A stretch of 8,509 nucleotides of DNA from an uncultured Bacteroidia bacterium (GTDB lineage Bacteria > Bacteroidota > Bacteroidia > Bacteroidales > Prolixibacteraceae), in NCBI GenBank assembly GCA_903859795.1, contig CAIOOC010000845.1:1-8509 (forward strand), in the 5' to 3' direction. The notes below the pieces were generated by a model, which did no database searches, was not told where the DNA came from, and saw nothing but the letters and a program-made list of their open reading frames with translations. Below are positions 1-6,698 of this stretch, piece by piece (position 1 is the stretch's first letter; every line of letters starts with the position of its first letter). The translations under genes and the position numbers were made by a program.

Positions 1-1933
1 ACTTTACAAAATAGGTTTGATCAACCGAGGGATTCAGCGAGAAAAGTTCGGGAACATGGGCGATTTGAGCGAAGGCATTTCCAAGCAACTGTTCATAAAT
101 CAACAGGTAAGCTTTGAGTTGTTTTGCCTCCGCTTTTCGGAGATCGGAAACCTGAGCCGGCAAACCTGCCAGTCCGGTCCCATAGGTTGCCGGAAGTGAG
201 TACTGAACCGGAAAATAATCTTCAGTGTTGGCATATTGCCCTCCCGGAACCTGTAAATCGTTCTGTGAATTGGCAAATTTTGGTCGGTCGGCTTCACCTC
301 GCAACTGGGTTAGCGTATCTTTCACTTCATCCATCCTGGGTAGAAAATGGAGCCCGTTTTTATAAAACAGAAACCGCGAAAAATTCTGATAGAGGCGCGC
401 CTGATGCATGTCGCTGATATAGAGCAACCAGGAAGCACTTGATTTATTCGCATCGAATACCGGGTTCCCATTTACCCAGGTAGGATCAGCATCTCCTTTA
501 ACAACAACTCCCTCATCATCGTATTTGGTGAGCAAAAGGTTATTAATTGCAATAACCCCTTCAATTTCCATTAAAATATTGATCAGGTCAGAGGAGCGCA
601 AAACCTTTTTCAGTTTTGCATTTTCCAGATCTGCAGCTTTAATGAATCCGTTTGTCAATTCCGGTCCGTTGAAGATATCCTCCACAGGAACATTTTCGGC
701 CATCATTTCCTGGAGTGAATTAAAAATGACAGGAGGATTGAAATAACGCTCAATCTCGAACCAGATATTTGCCTGGACCTTTTCGATATCTGCATCGGGG
801 GTGACCTCAACGTCAGCACAAACTGCAACGTCTTCAACACCAGCTATTTTCACCTGGCAATAGTCTTCATCCAGATTCCTGTGCGCATTAAGGGTTGATT
901 TTGAATTTACGATGAAACCCTCAACTTTGAGCAGTTTTCGGCGATAAAGGGTTATGATTCCTGCGTTCCCCGTCTCTTCAAGTATCTTCAGAATAGCAGT
1001 GACAGTGGCGGAATTCCGCGCGGTATTATCACCGATAAAACGGATTGCGACATCCCGGATAACAATCTTTTCGAGCGAAGGTAAAAGCTCAATTTCGAAA
1101 TCGGTGTAGAAAACGTTCCTCCATTGTTTTTTCAGATAATCATTCCTTCCTGCATCATCGAGCAGGGGATCGGTAATGACATCATACGTTTTGGTAGCTC
1201 CAAGCTGAAGAGCTTTCAGACTATACGATTTCCCACCGGTGAAATTAAAGTTATCATCGTTTTCAGTGAACAGCTTCCAGGTGACGCCGTTCCCAAGCTG
1301 CCATTCAGGGAAACGAAGTTCAATGATTACCTCATGAGGCTTGCCGTCACCATCAAAAACAGAATAGCGATGTTCAATTTTACGATCGTTCAGATCTCCC
1401 AGTTCGGGGTCAGATTCCAATTCAAGAAGGACGTCGTAAAGGCCACGAGGCGAGACTATTAACGGCTGAAGCCCCTCTTTCAACGGCTTTTCGAATGAAA
1501 GGTTCAGCTTATCCTCTTCGCACCAGGCGTAATACTCTGCATCACAGGCACAATCCTTACAAAATACCCATGCGTTGCGGATCCCTTCGAGATCAATCAA
1601 AATCCGGCGGAAGTCATCGGGTGTCCAGGGATTGACTGTCAGGATCTCCCTGGCCGTGAAAAATGCCTGGTCATGAAAAGGTTCTGTCCCGGAAGGGGGA
1701 GTCTCAGGAGTCAGAATATCCTTGATGTCTCTCCCTGTTCGGTAAGCCAGGTCGGTAATCGCATAGCAGAGTGCCTCAAGGATTGTAATTCCGGGATCAT
1801 GGGTATTATAATCTGTCCAGATTTGACTCCCCATTTGCTCAATGAAGCCAATCCCCTCTTTCCTTAGACGGTAGTAATCCTGTGCCGGATTCAGAACAGG
1901 CTTTTTTACGATGGTAATTGGTTGTTGACTCAT
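1..1933 (-). CDS. eCIS baseplate wedge protein, Afp12-like (partial, C-terminus beyond window)
   Basis: The frame is open for 644 codons from an ATG at 1933 to the window edge with no stop, so the C-terminus is missing. It is probably the second large baseplate wedge protein of a contractile injection system, acting beside the gp6-like protein encoded just before it. Seen directly: an N-terminal region with HDPGITILEALCYAITDL (residues 45-62), the HDPG-type motif typical of phage and eCIS wedge proteins; a CX2CXCX7C cluster at residues 125-138; a wedge-like segment with ANIWFEIERYFNPPV (about residues 390-405) and GFIKAADLE further on; and a late segment with DYFPVQYSLPATYG followed by LKAYLLIYEQLLGNAFAQ. 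The last two blocks match my memory of large Bacteroidota eCIS baseplate proteins. The start overlaps the stop of the upstream gene by 4 bp (ATGA), which suggests translational coupling. The family call is firm; the Afp12 rather than Afp11 label is inferred from gene order. Confidence 0.85.
   Translation of the reverse strand, partial: MSQQPITIVKKPVLNPAQDYYRLRKEGIGFIEQMGSQIWTDYNTHDPGITILEALCYAITDLAYRTGRDIKDILTPETPPSGTEPFHDQAFFTAREILTVNPWTPDDFRRILIDLEGIRNAWVFCKDCACDAEYYAWCEEDKLNLSFEKPLKEGLQPLIVSPRGLYDVLLELESDPELGDLNDRKIEHRYSVFDGDGKPHEVIIELRFPEWQLGNGVTWKLFTENDDNFNFTGGKSYSLKALQLGATKTYDVITDPLLDDAGRNDYLKKQWRNVFYTDFEIELLPSLEKIVIRDVAIRFIGDNTARNSATVTAILKILEETGNAGIITLYRRKLLKVEGFIVNSKSTLNAHRNLDEDYCQVKIAGVEDVAVCADVEVTPDADIEKVQANIWFEIERYFNPPVIFNSLQEMMAENVPVEDIFNGPELTNGFIKAADLENAKLKKVLRSSDLINILMEIEGVIAINNLLLTKYDDEGVVVKGDADPTWVNGNPVFDANKSSASWLLYISDMHQARLYQNFSRFLFYKNGLHFLPRMDEVKDTLTQLRGEADRPKFANSQNDLQVPGGQYANTEDYFPVQYSLPATYGTGLAGLPAQVSDLRKAEAKQLKAYLLIYEQLLGNAFAQIAHVPELFSLNPSVDQTYFVK
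1930..1933 (-). promoter_or_regulatory. ATGA stop-start overlap between the two large wedge genes
   Basis: The TGA that ends the Afp11-like gene (1932-1930) shares bases with the ATG of the Afp12-like gene (1933-1931). No strong Shine-Dalgarno lies upstream, so re-initiation by the terminating ribosome is the simplest way to start the second gene. This would keep two partner wedge proteins at linked levels. The overlap is seen directly; the coupling is inferred. Confidence 0.7.
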
Positions 1934-4900
1934 GATTCGCAGTTGCATTTCTCAGAAGATGTTTTCTCTTCTGATGGGTTAATAACTGTGATAAGATGCT
2001 GACTGGCAGGTACAGATACCAGGATCGAGACGGCAAGAGAACCCTCGACCTCGTTCTCGTCAGTGGTCCCTTTTACTCCTTCTATATCGTGAAAAAGCTG
2101 TACGTCAGTCACATAATCGACATAGGGTTGCTCTTCGACGAAATCAATAATTACCGATTTGTAGATTTTACCCCCAAAGGTTGGGTTCCCGCCGTCTGTG
2201 AATGCCCATGGTGACAAGAACCTTGTGATCGATTCCTGAAGATAATTCGTGTAATAGGTTTCGTCGAAACCATCGTACAACCTCACTTTCATATTTACCC
2301 TCACCTCTTCAAATTGCGGATTATTCACATGAAGTTTAACAAAGCACGACACACGGGTCCCGATAAATGCGCCAATATCCTGAAGAAGTCCAAGACTTGT
2401 ATAGGGTTTAAGCGGATCGGTAAGATTATGAAAACGGTGATCAGGAATTGTAACAATTGTCACATGTCCTGGTGCAAGTTCCCGGTATATCCCGGTAGCT
2501 GTATCGTTTGGTTCATACTGCGTGTGATTCAGGCATTTTATCCTGTAAATTTCGGGGAATGCTTCCAATACAAGCCGCTCATAATCCCATAATGTTATGG
2601 CCCTGTCCTTATGACGCAATCTTTCGCTGATCCGTGTATAAAATGAAACCGATTGCTCAGCCCCACGACCTCCAAACGACTCGAAAGGCTGGGTGATCTT
2701 CTTAATCTCGGAAACAGGATTAGCTAGTTTGCTGATTGTCCCTGCCGGCAACACTTTGGAGGCAAATGAAGGGTCATTACTCTGATCTGTAAAAATGGCT
2801 TTCGCACCCTGAGCCGCAACCAGGATAAGACGGCAAACCGCATCACTCGCAGTTGAAACAGCCAGCCTGATCCAATGCTGACCGGATGGTAAAAGTGTAT
2901 TTAAACTAGTCGCATTCCGGGGCATCGATAAGGTGACAATGCCAGACTTCAGTAAACCACCGGTCTGATCCTCAATGTCATTTCTGTTAAATTGTATCCA
3001 CTCATTTTCGTTAAGGAAACTCCAGTGGATATGTTGAGGCGGCTTTACAGCACGTGGATTGGCCGTTCCGTCTGCCACCTGAAACAATAAGGCAAGGTTC
3101 TGTGGAGGTCTCAGTCCCGTGATCCCAATGAAAAATTCTGCTTCATGGATAACGGGCAGACCATCGGGCAACGTAGAATCTGATATATTCAAATGTCGAA
3201 GCTGCGGGAGAAGATATATTGTGTTGTCAGAAGCGTTTGTTTTTAAGAAAGGGTGCTGTTCCGCGAACCCAAAAGGTGCAAGGTGAATCAGTTTTGCAGA
3301 CCGCTTTTCAAATCCCAATTTGTCTGATGAATTAAAATCGATTGTCTGAACAGCGGTATAAGTTGCTGCAATATATTCAATTTCAGGCGTATATGGAGCA
3401 GTCGGTTTTACCGCGGTTGTATCGCCGCCAGCCACAGCCAGGATATAACCGGATAGAGCATCCCGGAATGTTTTGTGACCTAAACTGTCAGACAGAGCCA
3501 ATTTTAAAAATCCGGTATTGGTTTTTATTGTAAACAGTGCATCAGTCTGAAAATCGGGGTGGTCCTCTTTATTAAATTCTCCTTCAGGCGGTCTGATATC
3601 GATGGAAACTTCGTTGTTTCCGTCAAAAAGTGTCTGGGTGCTCATATTACTCCAGTTTCCCTCAGTCAGAAAGGTCACATTCCCACTAGGTACCCAATCG
3701 GGATTATGAATCCCTTTTGCAACCCCCCAATTTTGCTCATCGGTACGATAAGCCACATACCGGATATCCGGAATATTTTTCCATCGTATCGTAAGGCTCG
3801 AGCTGGAGATATTTTTCTTAATAAACATCTCCTGACTGCCTATAATCATTGAACTTCCAGTTTCGGGTACCGCTCCGAAAAGGAGGAAAGGCTTTGAAGG
3901 GTCAACAGGGCCAAAATCATTTGATAAAACGAGATTCTTAATCTGATCGACAGTTACCTGCAATTGTATTTGCTTAAGTACAATATTTTCAAAATCCGGA
4001 AACGCATAGATTGAATCGGCACTGTTAACGAGTTTAACCAGCATGACCGGGGTTACTGCATCGAAACTGTAACCGTGTTTTTTCGAATTGAAGGCTATGA
4101 TGGCTCCATCATCGCCAACCAGAGAGACAGTAAGACGGATATTGGTTCCCGAGGTAGCCATAAACCCTGATGGTGATTTTTCGATCCATCCTTTTTCACC
4201 GGAAAACAGGCAGGTTATATCAGATGCCCTGTCTTCAAAGATTTTTCCTTTAAAACCAGTTACCTCGAAATCGATTGTGATATCGCGTTTTCCCTCGGCA
4301 AGCCATAAATAATGGGAGGCAACAGCAAATCCAACCTCTGCAAAAGGCATATTTATTGAAGCAAGTTTCCCGTTGGTGTAAATTTTATTGTAAAACGGCT
4401 GCCATGAAAGATCGGGGAAAGTTATTGGACCACCCGTACCGTCACCAGAATTGGCAACCGGTGAGGCAAAAAGGCGCCCGCCTTGCAGGTTAGCGTTAGC
4501 GTCGGAACCCACAATGTCGTTTCCATTCCGGTAAATTGTCTGAAGCGAGGTAACTTTTGCCTGGTTGGCAATGAGTTCGCGATCGTTTGCAAAGAAGGCT
4601 TCAACTCCTTTTGCATCTTTCCCCGCCTTGAAAAGTTCCCCCTCTTTTAACTGGTATAAAACCGCTTGTTTGGCCAGTTCAACCAAAATGTGGGCCTGAG
4701 GCGGGAGGGCCGGTTTTTCTTTCAGTTGTAACACTTCGCGGTAATAAAAGTCAAGATGTCGGCCGGTAATTGTATTGGCTTCAGCCCTGGCATATTCCAT
4801 CAGTCGCAGAAAACTCAGGAAAAGGGCATAATGCGGTTCATGACGGTCCCAATTAGTGAATGTCCCTTCCAGTGCAAGCTGTGCTTCTGTTATCACCCGG

Positions 4901-5691
4901 GCAAATACTTTGAGCATTTGATCCGAAACTGATGTGAAAAGATTATGTGTGGCGATATGATTTGTAAGTTCAAATACACTTCCGGCTGGATTGCCATAGA
5001 CTGATGACTCAGCAGTAATTGAAGCAAGATAGGCACTCCAATCTGTTGAACCATTGGTTATCCAGTCATTTGAGAAGCCGGAGTTAAGAAGATTTTCAAA
5101 TTTATCGGGTAAGACACCCAGAATTTTAATGCTGTCTGGCGGAACAATATCATCGATCACCAATACTGTTACTCCTGCTTTCCGATAGGCAATCAATCTT
5201 TGAAATGCAGGGGCAAGCTGGGAAGTAATAAGGTTTTTTAATGTTGATTTGAGTGATATCTCAACGGGTAACCCCTCTTTTAACAAATCGAGCTGTTTGG
5301 CAAGTGAAGTCACGCAACTAAAAATATAACTAAGGTTATTTTTTAACTCACTATTTTTTGTTTCGTTATCGAGGTTATTTAAAAAATCGAAATACGATTT
5401 AAGTTGAGATTTATAATCCTGGAGATTCTGAACAGAGGCAACGGCCAGCCGGAGCGAAGGATCGTTGCTGAAAAAGGGGGTCCATGTCCCGTTTTCTTTA
5501 TTATTACTGTCGAAATAGCTTACAAAAGCCGACAGTGCCTGGGCAAAGATCATTCCGTGTGCCTCGTCATGCTCATTAATCGGTACATATAACGGGTTCA
5601 GGGGTGCGGAAAGTCGCTGTTCCTGGTTTACCCCGTCGCGGATCAGTTTAAGAGGATCTGTATTTTGAAGACAATCTAATGGCTTTGGCAT
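1930..5691 (-). CDS. Baseplate J/gp6-like wedge protein, Afp11-like, 1253 aa
   Basis: This is a structural protein of the baseplate wedge ring that surrounds the spike and triggers sheath contraction. Three blocks support it. The N-terminus carries FVSYFDSNNKENGTWTPFF (about residues 53-71), a block I recall from Bacteroidota eCIS wedge proteins. A segment at about residues 320-370 has HLDFYYREVLQLK and a following ELAKQAVLYQLKEGELFKAGKD, typical of baseplate-J proteins. The C-terminal part (about residues 1010-1055) has RISERLRHKDRAITLWDYE and EAFPEIYRIKCLNHT, the most diagnostic gp6/baseplate-J signature. Between about 400 and 1000 lies a long, probably beta-rich stretch with no catalytic motif, which makes the protein nearly twice the length of T4 gp6 (660 aa). 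No signal peptide or membrane segment is visible. It starts 15 bp after the gp25-like gene with no clear Shine-Dalgarno, and its TGA overlaps the next ATG. The tail ends in KCNCES, an odd pair of cysteines. Confidence 0.9.
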   Translation of the reverse strand: MPKPLDCLQNTDPLKLIRDGVNQEQRLSAPLNPLYVPINEHDEAHGMIFAQALSAFVSYFDSNNKENGTWTPFFSNDPSLRLAVASVQNLQDYKSQLKSYFDFLNNLDNETKNSELKNNLSYIFSCVTSLAKQLDLLKEGLPVEISLKSTLKNLITSQLAPAFQRLIAYRKAGVTVLVIDDIVPPDSIKILGVLPDKFENLLNSGFSNDWITNGSTDWSAYLASITAESSVYGNPAGSVFELTNHIATHNLFTSVSDQMLKVFARVITEAQLALEGTFTNWDRHEPHYALFLSFLRLMEYARAEANTITGRHLDFYYREVLQLKEKPALPPQAHILVELAKQAVLYQLKEGELFKAGKDAKGVEAFFANDRELIANQAKVTSLQTIYRNGNDIVGSDANANLQGGRLFASPVANSGDGTGGPITFPDLSWQPFYNKIYTNGKLASINMPFAEVGFAVASHYLWLAEGKRDITIDFEVTGFKGKIFEDRASDITCLFSGEKGWIEKSPSGFMATSGTNIRLTVSLVGDDGAIIAFNSKKHGYSFDAVTPVMLVKLVNSADSIYAFPDFENIVLKQIQLQVTVDQIKNLVLSNDFGPVDPSKPFLLFGAVPETGSSMIIGSQEMFIKKNISSSSLTIRWKNIPDIRYVAYRTDEQNWGVAKGIHNPDWVPSGNVTFLTEGNWSNMSTQTLFDGNNEVSIDIRPPEGEFNKEDHPDFQTDALFTIKTNTGFLKLALSDSLGHKTFRDALSGYILAVAGGDTTAVKPTAPYTPEIEYIAATYTAVQTIDFNSSDKLGFEKRSAKLIHLAPFGFAEQHPFLKTNASDNTIYLLPQLRHLNISDSTLPDGLPVIHEAEFFIGITGLRPPQNLALLFQVADGTANPRAVKPPQHIHWSFLNENEWIQFNRNDIEDQTGGLLKSGIVTLSMPRNATSLNTLLPSGQHWIRLAVSTASDAVCRLILVAAQGAKAIFTDQSNDPSFASKVLPAGTISKLANPVSEIKKITQPFESFGGRGAEQSVSFYTRISERLRHKDRAITLWDYERLVLEAFPEIYRIKCLNHTQYEPNDTATGIYRELAPGHVTIVTIPDHRFHNLTDPLKPYTSLGLLQDIGAFIGTRVSCFVKLHVNNPQFEEVRVNMKVRLYDGFDETYYTNYLQESITRFLSPWAFTDGGNPTFGGKIYKSVIIDFVEEQPYVDYVTDVQLFHDIEGVKGTTDENEVEGSLAVSILVSVPASQHLITVINPSEEKTSSEKCNCES

Positions 5692-5706
5692 ACAATCAGT
5701 GATTTA

Positions 5707-6147
5707 TCAGGAAATTAAACTAATTGAAGTTGTAAGGTTTATATCTGTTCCTTCGAGCTTATAGAAAGGGAATACGAAATTGAACCGCGAGTTGGTGGTT
5801 TTCACCTTGTAGATTAATTCGATCAGTATCAATCCCTCCAATTCCTGGCTCTCGTCCAGATTTACTTTTTCCAGCTCAATGCGTGGCTCATGATAAAGGA
5901 TTGCAGATTCAATTTTATCGGTCATCAGGGTTTTCATGCGGGTATCGAGGCTTTCGAAGATCAGCTCATCGAGGTTGCAGCCATATTGAGGTAACATCAC
6001 CCTTTCTCCACGGGCTGTCTGTAATAAGACTTCGAGGCTCGAGGCAATATCTGCCTCATGTTCCAGCATTTCAACAGTTCCACTATCCCGGTTGAATTTA
6101 GGAGGGAAGGACCACCCACGCCCTATAAATTGGAGATTTTGTTCCAT
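5707..6147 (-). CDS. gp25/TssE-family baseplate wedge protein, Afp9-like, 146 aa
   Basis: This is a small wedge protein that in phage T4, T6SS (TssE) and eCIS connects the baseplate to the first sheath ring. The sequence shows IGRGWSFPPKF at residues 8-18, then a helix with EADIASSLEVLLQT, then RGERVMLPQYGCNLDELIF (about 46-64), the core signature of the GPW/gp25 family, where a TxxGER-P-YG pattern is expected. An EPRIELEKV stretch near residues 88-96 carries the conserved EPR motif of the family. At 146 aa it is close to T4 gp25 (132 aa). It begins after a 160-bp gap with three dyads. The ATG is preceded by an A-rich stretch rather than a Shine-Dalgarno, as is common in Bacteroidota. It ends 15 bp before the Afp11-like gene, so the two are almost certainly co-transcribed. 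Confidence 0.93.
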   Translation of the reverse strand: MEQNLQFIGRGWSFPPKFNRDSGTVEMLEHEADIASSLEVLLQTARGERVMLPQYGCNLDELIFESLDTRMKTLMTDKIESAILYHEPRIELEKVNLDESQELEGLILIELIYKVKTTNSRFNFVFPFYKLEGTDINLTTSISLIS

Positions 6148-6171
6148 ATTTTTTATTTTCAGCGTATTACG

Positions 6172-6185
6172 AAAATTGCAATTTT
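6172..6185. promoter_or_regulatory. 14-bp perfect palindrome AAAATTGCAATTTT upstream of the gp25-like gene
   Basis: The sequence AAAATTGCAATTTT reads the same on both strands and lies 25 bp before the gp25-like ATG. A perfect AT-rich palindrome at this spot could be an operator for a dimeric regulator or part of an internal promoter. I see no convincing Bacteroidota promoter (TTG with TAnnTTTG) in the gap, and in AT-rich DNA a palindrome like this can occur by chance, so the role is open. Confidence 0.3.
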
Positions 6186-6190
6186 TAAAA

Positions 6191-6208
6191 TCTCCTATTG
6201 TCAGGAGA
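6191..6208 (-). terminator. Short hairpin followed by a T-run (possible weak terminator or attenuator)
   Basis: On the minus strand TCTCCT and AGGAGA form a perfect 6-bp stem around a 6-nt loop (GACAAT), followed at once by TTTT and an AT-rich stretch. The stem is short and only about half G/C, and the downstream genes belong to the same machine, so full termination is unlikely. Partial attenuation between the PAAR and gp25-like genes is possible. Confidence 0.25.
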
Positions 6209-6228
6209 CAGTTTTTGATTTTTTGCTT

Positions 6229-6296
6229 CCGCAGATCAAGCGGATCAACGCAGATTTGGTTTTTTATTTATTTGCGTAAATCAGCGTGATCTGCGG
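6229..6296. repeat. Imperfect 29-bp inverted repeat built of ~10-nt units (intergenic dispersed-type element)
   Basis: The arms are 6229-6257 and 6268-6296, with a 10-nt AT-rich loop. Aligned without gaps, the left arm and the reverse complement of the right arm agree at 22 of 29 positions, and the first ten (CCGCAGATCA) are identical. Each arm is made of degenerate units of about 10 nt, such as GCAGATCAA, GCGGATCAA and CGCAGATTT. From memory, very similar units (ATCTGCGGGAAA-type ends) occur as dispersed intergenic repeats in Bacteroidota genomes. It lies just after the PAAR stop, inside the presumed operon, and could fold into a long hairpin in the mRNA. That could end or slow some transcription or protect the upstream message. 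Confidence 0.65.
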
Positions 6297-6307
6297 GAAA
6301 CTTATCT

Positions 6308-6577
6308 TTACCCTCCGATCAGAACAGTCGGTGCTCCGGGTGGCATAATCGCCCCACCGGATGCTGTTAAATCGCCTATTCTGGCTGCAGGTACACCCCC
6401 GATCAGAACTGTTGCCGATCCCATTACAATTACATCGACTCCGCATGAATCACCTATTCTTGCAGCCGGCAATCCTCCGATTAAAACTGTCGGAGCACCT
6501 GGAGGCAGAATGGGGGTTGGAATTCCCATCGTAGCGGAACTTACAATCATGTCCATAACTCGTGCTGCAGGTATCAT
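6308..6577 (-). CDS. PAAR-repeat spike-tip protein, Afp10-like, 89 aa, without histidines
   Basis: PAAR proteins form a small cone that sits on the VgrG trimer and sharpens the spike. The protein has the hallmark PAAR motif three times: IPAARVMD (2-9), LPAARIGD (36-43) and VPAARIGD (62-69). Between them the block PTVLIGG or ATVLIGG recurs at 29-35, 55-61 and 83-89. This matches the pseudo-threefold repeat of the PAAR fold, and 89 aa is about the normal size. The odd point is composition. Family members typically bind zinc through three histidines and one cysteine near the tip. Here no histidine is present; Cys45 is the only Cys, and the usual His after GDLTA is Ser73. The protein therefore probably folds without the canonical metal site, or uses other ligands. 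There is no C-terminal effector extension. The ATG lies directly after a 14-nt tandem repeat and lacks a Shine-Dalgarno. Confidence 0.9.
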   Translation of the reverse strand: MIPAARVMDMIVSSATMGIPTPILPPGAPTVLIGGLPAARIGDSCGVDVIVMGSATVLIGGVPAARIGDLTASGGAIMPPGAPTVLIGG

Positions 6578-6698
6578 ATTTAATGTTTAATGCTGAATGT
6601 TAAATGCTGAATGGCAAATTGGGGTAACATTTTGGTTATTTGATATTTGACTAACTACATATTCTCCAATAAATCATTCCCTGCTAAACATTCAAGTT
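6578..6698. other. 121-bp gap between spike and PAAR genes
   Basis: This AT-rich gap holds the 14-nt tandem repeat at its PAAR end and nothing else I can support. No promoter with the Bacteroidota TTG/TAnnTTTG pattern is visible on the minus strand, and there is no strong terminator hairpin. The spike and PAAR genes may still share one message. Confidence 0.5.
6586..6613. repeat. 14-nt tandem repeat directly before the PAAR start
   Basis: Two adjacent 14-nt units, TTTAATGCTGAATG and TTAAATGCTGAATG, match at 12 of 14 positions, with AATGCTGAATG identical. On the minus strand they read CATTCAGCATTTAA then CATTCAGCATTAAA, and a third partial unit (CATTAAAT) runs straight into the PAAR ATG. The repeat therefore makes up the leader and ribosome-binding region of that gene. 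Confidence 0.75.

Noticed and set aside
1124..1462. Plus-strand open frame of 112 codons
   Set aside because: It lies antisense within the Afp12-like gene, whose minus-strand frame shows clear family motifs. The plus-strand product has no recognisable feature.
1839..2036. Minus-strand open frame of 65 codons across the junction of the two wedge genes
   Set aside because: It overlaps the coding ends of two well-supported genes in a third frame, with no conserved content.
3559..3852. Plus-strand open frame of 97 codons inside the gp6-like gene
   Set aside because: It is antisense to a continuous 1253-codon coding frame and has no motif or start context that supports it.
6264..6446. Minus-strand open frame of 60 codons overlapping the PAAR gene
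   Set aside because: It is out of frame with a clear PAAR protein and its arginine-, cysteine- and serine-rich product is a frame shadow of the repeat codons.
6311..6490. Repeated DNA blocks (CCGATCAGAAC-like) suggesting a repeat array
   Set aside because: They encode the recurring TVLIGG/PAARIGD segments of the PAAR protein, so the protein fold explains them; they are not a CRISPR or a non-coding array.
6655..6667. GGAG-AAT-ATG-TAG on the minus strand in the spike-PAAR gap, a minimal start-stop ORF
   Set aside because: It could be a regulatory start-stop, but a chance match this short in a 121-bp AT-rich gap is likely and Bacteroidota rarely rely on Shine-Dalgarno motifs.
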